Below, piece by piece: positions 11,946-24,400 of a DNA stretch of 64,000 nucleotides. The stretch spans positions 434,001-498,000 of the forward strand of contig JAMZAV010000627.1 in NCBI GenBank assembly GCA_024449915.1, written 5' to 3'. The stretch is from Sweltsa coloradensis. Its lineage: Eukaryota > Arthropoda > Insecta > Plecoptera > Chloroperlidae. Position numbers and translations under genes: made by a program. The notes under the pieces were generated by a model. That model saw only the letters and a program-made list of their open reading frames with translations. It made no database searches and had not been told where the DNA came from. The first letter of the stretch is position 1, and every line of letters begins with the position of its first letter.

Positions 11946-12991
11946 TATCTCGACGTGAATAAAAAAGTTTCAAATTTGGCATATACCTGATACACAATAA
12001 TGCAAAAAGAAAAAGTAGGCTTCCTGAACTACTTTAGGATATATTCAAGTCTAAAGTTTGAAGGACGCCCTATCCCATAGCATGGGGAACATGGAAATAC
12101 ATACACTTTTCGACCTTTACTTATGATTTCAAATAACTTCTTATGTATAAATTTTGTTTAAAAACTGTTTTTCTTAAAGAATATCACATTCCGAATGATA
12201 TAAGAACAAGAAAATAGTACGTTCCTGAACTAATTTAGAAGTTATAGCATCCTGAAGTGCAACCTGACGATTTGACTTGGCAACCCTGTAAACTTAACTC
12301 AGATCTTATTGGCTTAGAGCCTTTAGCACATTTGCAGGGAGATTTCAAAATGTAATTTTGCTACTGAACCGGTATAAGAAATAGAAAGATGATACTTGTT
12401 TTATACAGGCAGCCAATGAAGTTGCAATTAATTATTAATTACATATATTATGTGCTATATATTTCAACAATAAATTGCATTTGATAGGAGAAGGATGTTA
12501 GAAAATGACAGATTCCTGACCCAATACACAATGAATGTATTGATGTACTATTATGTAATTGCAGTTGTGGAGGGGGCGGAGTAGTGTGGAGAATGAGATG
12601 CACGATACCAAAATTGTACAATATAATTTTTCCTTATCTTGCTTGAAAGCCAGATTTATCTGCTCGACAGCCAGTGCACTACCGATCTCCCCCCCCCCCC
12701 CCCCGAACCAAACACGACAACGCATCGTGACCTTGACTAGACTGTTGTGACTAGATATACATCAGATCAAAGAACAGGGAACAATGAGTTTTCTTCATTA
12801 TATAAATAGCAACTAGCCAGTTGGCCTTTTTTACAAAAAAGTAAAACAGTCTTCCTCTTACGTGATTGTGAATTACCACTTCATCAGTAGGCCTATGTCA
12901 TTATTTACTGGACAGCATTACACGATAATTATTGATGAGCGCGATTTTTAGCAGTTCATTAGACACCCCACCCACTCGATTTTTTGTGTTA
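11946..12991. other. Non-coding, part of LINE interruption
   Basis: No gene is seen. A C run of about 14-15 lies at 12690-12704. Sentence-like repeats such as TCCTGAACTA recur near 12022 and 12222, which suggests an old repeat. Confidence 0.45.
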
Positions 12992-14755
12992 CAGGGGCGG
13001 TTCTAGACCCAAAAAATTGGGCGGGCCCGGCAGGCGCGTAGGAACTCATTTTCAAGTGGGTGACCAAGCCCAGGGGGTTTGGGGGATGTAGCCCCCCAAC
13101 TACAGTGCCACAGGCAAAATTTTTGAAAATCAGTTTTTGGTCTGAATACAATACCCAAATAATGTATTTTTTGTACAGTAAAAACTAGAAAACCATAAAA
13201 AATTATTATTATCTCCAAATAGGCCTAAACGTTAGGTTCATAATTTTGCAAGTCCAAGAACATGACTATATTATAGATATGTGTTATTCGGTAGTTGTCA
13301 CCGTGGGGATTTACGGCGTGACTGAATTTCTAACATTCTGAAGTGGGGGGGTCACAGTAAAAAGTGGCCCGGCACTGCATATAGGCCTACACGATTGGTG
13401 GGGGGGTAAGGTAATATTAATTTGGTCTTTCTTACTGACTGAAATTTCTTGAAATAGCAATAGGTACTTGGTGAATGTCTAGGGAAAATTTTGAGAAAAA
13501 TTGATTTTTTTGCAAAATAATTAGGAAACAGAAATTAAAAATATTTTCTAACACAAAAAATATAGGCTGATGGGTAAATTCCAGAGCAAACAGAAATCCA
13601 AGATGGAATTATTTTACTACTAGTATTTTAGTACTCTGGTCGAAAATGATTGTTATGCAGTGGGCGTATTATTTGAATGTTTATAATATTGTCCTGTATT
13701 AATTTGCCACACTCCCCTCTATACTTGGCTACTTGCCACTAATTATTCCTGTCTTCAAATTTGTATCTTATGTAGCATACTTAGTTAAAAGTTAAAACTG
13801 CAGGCTTTCAAGTGATTATTTTTCCCTTTATACTTTCTTTATGTGCACTCATCTCTATACTTACTTGACACTAATTCCTGCTAAACTGCAAGCTTTCAAG
13901 TGATTATTTTTTAATTAAAACTTTGAGATTATTGTTCAATTTTTCCCCCAAAAAAACAATTTTTCCGACTGTCTGGGAAAAACGGGAAAAACGTTTTCCC
14001 CCCCTCAATTTTCCGGGTTTTTTTCAAGCATCAAAATCCCTATGAATGTCTATATCCAAATAGTGTAGGCCCATAGCATATCACCATATCACTTACCAAC
14101 CGAAGACAGTCACTGTATGAATGGAATAGAGGCCACAGTTTTGTGTAAAGGATGGAAAGTGGTCACGAAATAAAGATTGTGGTGGGGGTAAAATAAAATA
14201 ACTTAAATTTTAGGTCCATTGGTTTTGTCAGCAACTTTGAGTAGTTTTACAACACAAGTGCTAAATCACAGCATCCAGCCGGAAGAACACAAACAGATTG
14301 ATTGAGCCAAATCAAAAAACTATCCCTTGAAAATTGAAAGAGAGGTAGGAAAAGATTCAAACATAACCATTACTCTGATGTTTGCTGTCATAACTGACAA
14401 ACTGTCATGTTTATGGCATTGTGTAATTGAGGGATTAGGCCAACACCCCCAGCCATTCTACATGTTTGGAACTAAATACTAATTTTATCCACCACATCAG
14501 GCACATATTTCGCCTACAATTCTAACATACCAAAATGTGTCCCCCACTCCTGCCACAGCGAGCAACCTTTGTCTATGATTGACGTTTATGACTTAACTAC
14601 AACTTTCAATAGAATCACATCGCCGCTAATTATTTGAAAATATTTTGCAGTGAATGTAGAAAAACATAAATGTGTATTTCCATGAACCAGGCCTACATGT
14701 GGCAAATTTTGGGCGGGCCCGGGCCTACTCGGCCCGCCCGCTAAAACCGCCACTG
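12992..14755. mobile_element. hAT-type element, 8-bp TSD TTGTGTTA
   Basis: A 1764-bp element beginning CAGGGGCGGTTCTAG and ending with its inverse, CTAAAACCGCCACTG. TTGTGTTA is duplicated exactly at 12984-12991 and 14756-14763. The subterminal GGGCGGGCCCGG is present at both ends. No transposase-like frame was found, so it is a long non-autonomous copy. A run of G at 13345-13351 and mononucleotide tracts occur inside. Confidence 0.88.
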
Positions 14756-14987
14756 TTGTGTTACTACCCTGGTAACCTGCGGGTAATGTGGACGGGTCGG
14801 GTAACGGGGTCGTATAAAAGTCTGGCTTCGTCATATCATAAGTGAAAGCTCCTACAGGCAAATACAGACTGGATAAAAGTTTTCTATTTTAGAGTAAATT
14901 GCACAAAAAGATTACAGTAATAAAATTATTTCAGATAATACGTAAACAATAATTTTTGGATAAAAATAAAAAAATAAAAAAGTAGTC

Positions 14988-15062
14988 AGAGCCGGGGTTT
15001 GAACCGGCTACCTCTCGCGTGCTACGCGGACGCGCTATGCCTGAGCCAAAGTGTACTGTGGC
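14988..15062 (-). repeat. tRNA-like unit (SINE-like)
   Basis: On minus it reads TTTGGCTCAGGCATAGCGCG (A-box-like) followed by GCCGGTTCAAACCCCGGC, a well-paired T-arm with B-box. The long GC-rich anticodon region and missing acceptor pairing argue for a tRNA-derived repeat; a diverged tRNA pseudogene is the alternative. Confidence 0.5.
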
Positions 15063-15728
15063 TGCTGGCCGCTTAGAGAGATACTGATGCAGTCTGCCGC
15101 AGACTATTGTGTGTGCGCTGGGTTCAAGTAATTATAAACGCTTTGTAATCGTCAATAAATGCACGTTTTACTCTTTTAAAGTATTCTGCCAATGTTTCTT
15201 TAATTTAATAAAAAGCTACATACATCATTTATATTTAATTACTTTTTATTTTGGTATGATACAAATACGAATTGGCAGTTCTCACGAATATCGTTGGCCT
15301 AGGCCTGCAGCTTGTTGTAGAGGCCCGCGAGACACTGTGATTACAATGTTGCCAGATCTTTTGTTGGTAGTTAATACCTTTAATATGCATCTAATTAAAT
15401 AAAAACTAAACACCAATAATATTTATTTTATTTAAAAAGCGTTTCAGAAACACAATTTTGTCTTTATTTGATGCATAAACCGTGTTTTATTATTTATTAG
15501 AAAAAACAAAAATACACTAGTCAAATCACAGCCTGTGAATAATAACAATAAAAAAATCCTGTTATGTGTCTATTTTGTTTTAAAAGTGAGCTTCATTTCG
15601 GCTTCATTCATTTAAAATACGTAAACAAAGTGTGTTTTATTTAATTGTCCGTTATTTGTTTATTTTAAGCTATAAAATGGAATCTCATAAATCTCTCAAA
15701 AACTAGAAATTACATTCGCTTGAGCTAC

Positions 15729-16232
15729 CTTAAAAGTCTTCACGAGACAGATATGACCTTGGCATGCCCAAAAGCACTCAAATTCAAATGTGCAACGCTC
15801 TGGAGAAAAATTTAAACGACATCCATGAATTCTAAAATGCACAAGATGCAGAAGAACATACAACAAACAGAATTGCTTTATGTAATAAACCCTACTATTC
15901 ACCATTGTTAAGCGTAAAGTCATCGCGAAGAGAGCAACCTCTTCTTTTTCCCGTTGCGTCGACTTTATTCGTAACAATGGTGTATAGTAGGGTTTGTTAC
16001 GTACATCAATTCTGTTTGGTGTATGTTTGTAAATAAAAATCATTGGACTTTCCACTGTTATTAATATTTTTATTTCAAATGTGATATTTTGTTCTGCATA
16101 AAAATATCTGTGTCTTGTGCATTTTAGAATTCACGTATGTGGTTTCAATTTTTCTCCAGAGTATTGTTTATCTGAATTTGAGTGCTTACGAGCGTGCCGT
16201 GTACATGTCTGTCTCATGAAGACTCTTAATAT
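15729..16232. repeat. Long imperfect foldback (hairpin) repeat
   Basis: The block starting AAAAGTCTTCACGAGACAG near 15731 is inverted near 16210-16232, and TCTAAAATGCACAAG (15831-15845) is inverted at 16118-16132. The inner block AATAAACCCTACTAT (15885-15899) is inverted around 15981-15996. The arms total about 230 nt each with a 30-40-nt loop near 15930-15955, and the right arm has an extra AT-rich insert of about 80 nt. The frame at 15696-16055 is a by-product. Confidence 0.75.
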
Positions 16233-16254
16233 CTCATAGAGATACAGACTGTGA

Positions 16255-16706
16255 GTGCAGTGGATTCCTAGTCATTGCTCGATAGTGGGCAATGAGAAGG
16301 CCGACTATCTGGCAAAGATGGGAGCCAAGTTACGGCAGCTAGAGAAGGCTTTGTCTTTGCAGTCTATTAAAACTACAATCAACTATCAAGTTAGCATGGA
16401 GATGAGGAAGCAGTATGAAGTAATTGCTTGGAGGAAAGGATGGGAGCTGTTAGTGAGGAAGGAAAGAAATGGACAAGCAAGAAAGAAGTGTAGTTGTTGC
16501 AAATGTTTGGATGGAAACAAGCCACGACTACCTACACTCTACAGGCCCATCTTTACAGACTAGTAGTGGTTGATACACCCACATGTCCTCTCTGCAGAGA
16601 ACATATCCAGGATGCACACCACCTAGAAACATGTGAGTCCCTGAAGGCAGAAGGGACCAATTGCAGACAAAATATTTGGAAAAGAGGAAATGTGAGGCGG
16701 ACCTAG
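16255..16706 (+). pseudogene. LINE RNase H C-terminal half and zinc-knuckle tail
   Basis: The first frame gives WIPSHCSIVGNEKADYLAKM, the His-Asp block that ends a LINE RNase H domain. A second frame, overlapping from 16494, continues with LQAHLYRLVVVDTPTCPLC and a further His/Cys pattern (HHLETC), a common zinc-knuckle-like tail of RNase H-bearing LINEs. The change of frame near 16530 is an inactivating indel. The fragment continues the RNase H half at 11698-11937. It ends close to a (GAA)n tract at 16752-16769, probably the element's simple-repeat tail. Confidence 0.82.
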
Positions 16707-16751
16707 GCGGCTAGGCAGAGAGTGGTTTAAATCCAACTCTGGGTGTTAGAA

Positions 16752-16769
16752 AGAAGAAGAAGAAGAAGG
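16752..16769 (+). repeat. (GAA)n tail of LINE
   Basis: A short AGA/GAA repeat follows the LINE reading frame. A second, separate LINE 3' fragment at 32403 ends in the same kind of tract, which supports it being the natural 3' tail of this family. Confidence 0.55.
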
Positions 16770-16965
16770 ATCTGTTTTGAAGGTGTTTTGAGAAAACATT
16801 CAAATTAAATTGTACAAAACTGGTGTGTATAATCATACTTAGTCATATGATAGTATAGTAAAGTACTAGTACTTACCAAGTACTTTTCAGTTGTTCCACA
16901 TTAAACCATCCATGCAGAATATACATTGTAGTGATAGGCTTATGTTCACAAACTGTTAGTGTTAC

Positions 16966-17600
16966 CTACTTTATTATTACCCTTCCTTTTTTAAGAGTTT
17001 TCTTAATTTTGCTCTTCTTATTTTCTGTTTTACGTTTTTCAATATTTCCAGCCTTCTTCTTCAGTTTGCGTTCCTTGAAAAAGTTCTTTTCTTCCTCTCT
17101 TTGGTTCAACTTGGTCTTGGTCTTCTTCTTCCGCGTCTCCATCTTCTTGATGGACTTGACCAGCAGCGCGCGGTCGTCCTTGTACTTCTTCCCCTCGGCC
17201 ATGTCCAGCGCTCGCTGCCACGCGAACCTCTCCTTGGCTTCCAGCACCTTCTCTGGGTCTCCCCTCTCCTCCAGCCTCTTGATCGTCTCCGTCTGCTTAT
17301 CCAGCCTCTTCAACATCGCCTTCGGATCCGACGAGAATGTTTTCTGCGGCTCGCCCGTGATCGTGCTGTACTCGCAGAAGTCGAACTTACTGAAGACCAT
17401 CTTGCCCTCTTTGTTGTAGACAGGTTTGGTTGGTTTCGAAGTGAGCGTCTCGGACTTTGGCACGAACTCCGGACCAGCATTCTGTTTCTTCAACAGCTTC
17501 CTGCCGAGACGTCTCTGCTCTTTCTTGTCCTCCTTTTTCTTTTTGATGCGGTTTCTTAATCCCTTCATTTCAAGTTTGTCCCGATAATTTTTCTTTTTAC
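16966..17600 (-). CDS. SURF6: SURF6 exon 4 (terminal, conserved domain)
   Basis: The acceptor TATTTTCCAG precedes GTAAAAAG, which completes the Gly codon opened in exon 3 and starts GKKKNYRDKLEM. The exon carries all of the SURF6 C-terminal domain and a TAG stop at 16966-16968. Third positions are much richer in G and C than in surrounding DNA, as expected for a selected exon. The plus-strand frame at 17101-17559 is its antisense shadow. Confidence 0.95.
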
Positions 17601-20600
17601 CTGGAAAATACAATAGACCATGTTATAGCTGGGTGTCCTTCAATTACCAACACGTGGTATCTCAGTAGGCATAATCAGGTAGCAAAGATAGTTTATTAAC
17701 ATCTAGGAATGAACGCACATCTACTAGTCAATTCTCCTCCTTAAGTATTCTCCTGCACCTGTGATCAAAAATGCAGAATTTATTATCTATTGATATAAAC
17801 AGTTTATAACAGACAAAACCATAGACCATAACAAACCGGACATCATTTTATGCGATAAATCTAACAGAATTACATATCTAATTGACATTGCAATCCCCAT
17901 GAGTAAAAATATTGAGAATCCCGAGAACACTAAGGTGAAAAAATATCAAACTTTAAGTCAAGAAATAACAAGAATTTGGTAAATGAAAACTGTTACTGTT
18001 GTTTCTATCATGATCTGGGCCACTGGAGTCATACCATCTTCCCTCTCTGCCAGCCTACAATGCCTGGGCCTGTCTGCAAATCTCTACATCAGCATGCAGA
18101 AAGCAGTCATTCTTCAAACGTGCCACATAGTCAGAAGGTTTTTGCAGTAATCACTCTCTTTCTCTCTCTTTTAAACATTTTGCCATACAATTGCTTGTTT
18201 TATTGGATGAGCATAGCGAGCGTAGCGAGCGAAGCAAAGATTCCATTTTACTACACTGGAGAAAAAATCCGGAATGTTTTTTTCTTTTTTTTTTTTTTTT
18301 TTTTTGTATTTTTGTATTTTTGTCTGTTTGTTAGCACAATTCCGGCTAAACCGATACTCCGATTGCGATGAAATTTTATGGAGGTCTTCGAAATCTCTGA
18401 ACTTAGAACTGCCACGTTTTTGAGCACAATCAAAAATTATTTCTCATGAAAATCGCAATTTTACGATTTTTTTCAATTTTTTTAAAATTTCTTCGACTTA
18501 CAACACCTACATGCTTTGTCCGATTGTAATGATTTTTTCACAGAACCTTAATTTTATGAATTGATATATTCATGTGAAATTTGAGCGTTATCAAAAAACT
18601 ATTTTTTACGAAAATCGCAATTTTACGACTTTTTTTCAATTTTTAAAATTTCTCCAGCTTATAACACCTACATTCTTTATCCGATTGTAATGATTTTTTT
18701 ACATAACCTTAATTTTATGAATTAATATATTCGTGTAAAATTTGTGCGCAATCGAATAATTATTTCTTATGAAAATTTCAATATTACGAATTTTTCCTTT
18801 TTTAAAATTACGATTAATAAAAAAAATTAAAATTTAAGTTTATTTTTTATTTTATTTTATTTTAAAAATATCTTCCAACTTAGTACCGTAATGATTTTTT
18901 TCACAGAACAACAGAAAATCCGCATAACACAATATGGCAGCTCAATGCACCAATTACGCTCATCCAACAACGCGGCGGGACAAGCGTTTTCCTAGTAGAT
19001 AGAAACTTTTATTGATTTTTGGATGAGCGAAGCGAAGATTTCATTTCACTACACTGGAGAAAAAAATCCGGAATGTTTATCTTTTTTTCTTTTTTTTTCT
19101 GTATGTATTTTTGTGTGTTTGTTAACACGATTCCGGCTAAACCGATACTCCAATTACAATGAAATTTTATGGAGGCCTTCGAAATCTTTGAACTTAGAAC
19201 TGCCACGTTTTTGAGCGCAATCGGAAAATTATTTCTCATTAGAATTGCAACTTTACGATTTTTTTCGAATTTTAAAAAAATTCTTCAGCTTATAACACCT
19301 ACATGCTTTATCCGATTTAAATGATTTTTTCACATTTCCTTAATTTTATGAATCTAGGTATTCATGTAAAATTTGAGTGCAATCGAAAAACTATTTCTTA
19401 TGAAAATCGAAATTTTACCTTTTTTTCTTTTTTAAAACAATTCTTTGACTTTATAACACCTACATGCTTTATCCTATTGGAATGATTTTTTCACAGAACC
19501 TTAATTTTATGAATATATACATTCGTGTAAAATTTGTGCGCAATCGAATAACTATTTCTCATGAAAATTTCAAAATTACGGCTTTTTCCTTTTTAAAATT
19601 ACGATTAATTAAAAAAATTTAAAATTTAAGTTAATTTTTTATTTAATTTCATATAATTTTAAAAAATCTTCAACTAAGTAATGATTTTTTCACAGAACAA
19701 CTGAAAATCCGCATAACACATGGCAGCTCAATGCACCAATTACGCTCATCCAACAACGCGGCGGGACTTAAGCGTTTTCCTAGTGTTATCACACTCATCT
19801 TTCTTATTATTTTGTTAATTTGAATTATTTGTCTACAATACTATGTGTTCTATATTTGGATGAGCGTAGCGAGCGTAGCGAGCGAAGCGAAGATTCCATT
19901 TCACTACACTGGAGAAAAAAATCCGGAATGTTTTTTTTTTTCTTTTTTTTTTTTTTTGTATTTTTGTGTGTTTGTTAACACGATTCCGGCTAAACCGATA
20001 CTCCAATTGCGATGAAATTTTATGGAGGTCTTCGAAAATCTCTGAACTTAGAACTGCCACGTGTTTTGAGCGCAATCGGGAAAATTTTTTCTTATAAAAA
20101 ACGCAATTTTACGATTTTTTTCGATTTTTTAAAAAATTATTCGACTTTAAACACCTACACGCTTTATCCGATTGTAATGATTTTTCACAGAACCTTAATT
20201 TTATGAATTAAGATATTCGTAGTGGAATTTGAGCGTAACTCGAAAAATTATTTTCTCATGAAAATTCGAAATTTTACGGGTATTTTTCTTTTTTAAAACA
20301 ATTCTTTGACTTTATAACACCTACATGCTTTATCCTATTGTAATGATTTTTTCAAAGAACCTTAATTTCATCAATTTATATACTCGTGTTAAATTTGAGC
20401 GCAATCGAATAATTATTTCTTATGAAAATTGCAATTTTACGATTTTTTTTTAAAATTACGATTTATTAAAAAAATTAAGTAAATTTTTTATTTAATTTAA
20501 TTTAATTTAAAAAAATCTTCGACTAAGCAATAATTTTTTCACAGAACAACAGAAAATCCGCGTTACACATGGCAGCTCAATGCACCAATTACGCTCATCC

Positions 20601-21415
20601 AACAACGCGGCGGGACTTAAGCGTTTTCCTAGTTAAGTTCTCACACTGTTATAATGTTAACTTTTGTTGGGCTTGGGCCTCACTCCGCCTTGTGTATAAC
20701 AGGATGAAAATATACCTGAGATTGTTTGAATAACTAGGAAAACGCTAAAGTCCCGCCGCGTTGATGGATGAGCTTTTTAAAGTTTTTAGTTTGCGTGGGA
20801 TATCTTTACTTTTACAAGTGCTTTGTTTTGTTGCCTACGCATTGTAGGTGATTGTTGTCAAGCTTCTATTGTTTCTTGTCAATTGGTATTATTTATCGTA
20901 AAAAACTTATATTAAAAGCTTTATTTCTATGGATTCTGGCTAACATTTTCAACGTTTTCTTTCAAAAGGTACTACATTACCATAACCTTAATGTCCATGT
21001 ATAATATGAACGTTGTTGCCCCACCCGTTTGGTCAGAATTGGCCCAAATGGCACGGAAATATCGCACAAAAAATCAAAAAACTTATATTAATAGCTTTAT
21101 TTCTGTAGATTCTGGCTAACTTTTTCAGCTTTTTCTTTCAAAATGTACTACATCACCCCATAACCTTAATGTCCATGTATAATATGAACGTTGTAGCCCC
21201 ACCCGTTTGGTCAGAATTGGCCCAAATGGCACGAAAAAATCGCACAAAAAATCGAAAAAAATCGTAAAAGTACGATATTCATGAGAAATATTTCTTCGAT
21301 TGTACCCAAAAACGTAGCAAGTCTAAGTTCAGAGATTTCGAAAGTCCTGTCAAATTTTCATCAAGATCGCATATGCCGTTTGCCCGGTAGAGAGCGAACA
21401 AACAGACAGAAATAC

Positions 21416-21447
<32 letters not shown>

Positions 21448-24400
21448 CCCGAGCTAAATTTTTTGGGGGGTCGGTGAAATTGAAGTCTTCGCTTCACTCG
21501 CTTTGCTCGCTACGCTCATCCAATAAAGAACCATAATAATAAACTAGGAAAACGCAAAAGTCCCGCCGCGTTGATGGATGAGCGTTTTTGTAAGTTTTTA
21601 CTTTGCGTGAGACCACTTTTCCTTTGCAATTGCTTTGTGAATGCATTGAAGGTGATTGTTGTCAAGTTTCTATTGTTACCTGTTAATTGTTATTATAAAC
21701 CTCAAAAAACCCATATTAAAACCTTTATTCCGTGGATTCTAGCAAACTTTTTCAAATTTTTCTTTCAGAAAGCAATACATCACCATTACCTTAATGTCCC
21801 ATGTAAAATATGAACGTTGTAGCCCCACCCGTCTGGTCAGAATCGGCCCTAATGTCACGAAAATATCGCACTAAAAATTAAAAAAAATCGTAAAAGTACA
21901 ATATTCATGAAAAATATTTTGTCGATTGAACCCAAAAACGTGGCAGGTCTAAGTTTAGAGCTCTCGAAGGTCTCCAAAAAATTTCATCGCAATTGGAATA
22001 TCGGTTTAGCCGGAATCGTGTTAACAAACACTCAAAATTACAAACAGAAAAAACAAGAAAAACGAAAAAAAAAATCGTAAAGAAGCGAATTTCATGAGAA
22101 ATAATTTTTTGATTGCGCTAAAAAAAGTGGCAGTTCTAAGCTCAGAGATTTCAAAGGTCTCCTGAAAATTTCATCGCAATTGGAGTATCGGTTTAGCCGG
22201 AATCGTGTTAACAAACACACAAAAATACAAACAAAAACAAAAAAGAAAAACAAAAAAAATCGTAAAATTGCGATGTTTAAGAGAAATAATTTTTTGATCG
22301 ATTTTTCGTACGGTGCATTTCTAAGTTCAGAGATTTCGAAGGTCTCCATAAAATTTCATCGCAATCGGAGTATCGGTTTAGCCGGAATCGTGTTCACAGA
22401 CACACAAAAATACAAAAAAATAGAAAGAAAGAAAGGAAAAAAAAACATTACGGATTTTTTTCTCCAGTGTAGTGAAATGGAATCTTCGCTTCGCTCGCTA
22501 CGCTCATCCATTAATAAATGGTTTATTGTCATAGTATCTATATTTTGTTAAGAGTCATTTACAGATGTACAGACAAAATACAGAGAACAGTAAAACTTAT
22601 AGGTAGAGTCAGATATTTATGGTGAAAATAAATGCAAATTTTTGTTTTTATTGTGCCCAAATGCGGAGAATTGGTTGTGAAATTTCATCAACATTTAGGT
22701 GAAAGCTCATTATCTCTCTCTCCCTGATACTTTTCAAAATTTTGGGGTGGAATATTTTGAAAGGTCTCACAGATAGGCTATCAATACAATGTAGTTATGA
22801 GAATACAGAAGCAGGTATTTGTGGTGGAACTTATTTTCATTTTTCTTTTTCTTTTGCCCAAAAGTGGTGAATTGGTGTTGAAAATTATTTATAATATTAC
22901 TGTTTTTAGCGGTGAAAATTTTGTTTTCACCGTAAATACCTGCCTCTGCTTATAGTTATGAATTATTATATAAATAGACACGAAATATGGTCATGAATTA
23001 CAGTTTCATGCCATCTGGTATTTGTCTGGCAAACGCCAGACAAACAAACAAAACGCTAAACGAACAAACACAGTGAGAAATGCGGCACTGTTCAGTGTTC
23101 AGGCAACCCAACGAGGTGAAAGGAGTGATACTGAAAACTGATGGTGTTCAAACAGTAAAGGTTGAACCAGTATCTGTACCCTGAACTCATCAGTATGGTG
23201 CTTGAGACTTAGCCCATGTGAAAGAAGATCATTTTCATGAGGGCATTTTGCAATTTGTGAGGTTGAATGCCTGAATGGGCGGCACACCACAGGCCACTTG
23301 ACAACTAGTGATTATGTAACTAATATGTAGGGCTAGTAGGCCTACTACATTGAATGTGAGATGGGGTAATTGTGAATCTGAGAAATATGGGATTACGACT
23401 GCGAAAGGAACTTATAAAGGAACGTTACATTTCTTCCAAGTTCCCACGAAATAGTAACTTTGACGTGACAAGTTTCTGATCTAAGAAAAGGAACGCGTTC
23501 CTCCCCTAGACTGAATATCATACACCAAACTCTTTAAGTCGACGCCTGAATAGTATATAGGCCTAGCTATCATGACATGTACATTAGATGTTCGTGCGTA
23601 CCGTACTAATAGTGTGGATGGGATGTATTAGTTATACCAACACAGAAGATTAAATGTTTACTTTCACAGATGAAATAAACAGTTTAACACAGGGTGCGGT
23701 GTGGCCGGCCAGCCTCTGTCAAATCATGGATTTACAAGGCGCATGGATATGCATCTCTTGGTTAATTGGTGTACTGTGAAACTAGCCCCGAAAAACAAAA
23801 ACTTGTCAAACAATATCGCCATTTTTGCCTGTTTACACAATTATTTACATTATGAAGTGCAAAAATGGCCGCCAATTTTATTGTTGCTATAAGTTTAGGC
23901 TTAAACAGGAAACGAGAATCTCAGATGCACCGCCCCATAATGTTGCAGGTCCAGGAACGCCAGTTACTATTATAAGTCCATGGTCAAATCATCATAAAAA
24001 TAATTAAAATCCAAAGAAAGTAGCATCAAATTGTGACAAATTTAAAGCCAAGTAGATCTACTAGGCCTACTCAACAATAAATTCAACATTGAAAACTGGA
24101 TTGATGAAAATCTTCCAATGTAGGCCTAAACTTTAAATGAGGTTAAATGTTTAGACTTTTTTGAATTTTAAACTCAACATTAAAATATTTAGTCCTACAG
24201 CTAAAATGATTTCAATTGTTTAATGTTACTTATTTCCTAGTTACTTATAAGTAACTAAGTGGGAACAAAGAATATTAGGCCTACCCAACCTGTGTTAAAT
24301 TACAAAATTAGGCCTATTGTGCAATGTAAATGTAAATGAACTGAAGCAACAAATTACCTAATAACTTAAAATATAGTACAAGTTTCACACAGACTGTTAC

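Larger units (their letters stand above)
11930..15732. repeat. 16-bp inverted repeat bounding a LINE interruption
   Basis: The word TAAGGTAGCTCAAGCG at 11930-11945 is perfectly inverted at 15717-15732. The left copy overlaps the end of the interrupted RNase H frame. The DNA between holds a hAT-type element and a tRNA-like unit. Whether the 16-mers are the termini of an inserted element or coincidence is undecided. Confidence 0.4.

Noticed and set aside
15696..16055. 119-codon minus-strand frame
   Set aside because: It runs through both arms of the foldback repeat and shows no protein motif.
17101..17559. Plus-strand open frame of about 150 codons
   Set aside because: It is antisense to SURF6 exon 4 and its Leu-rich translation only mirrors the Lys/Glu-rich exon.
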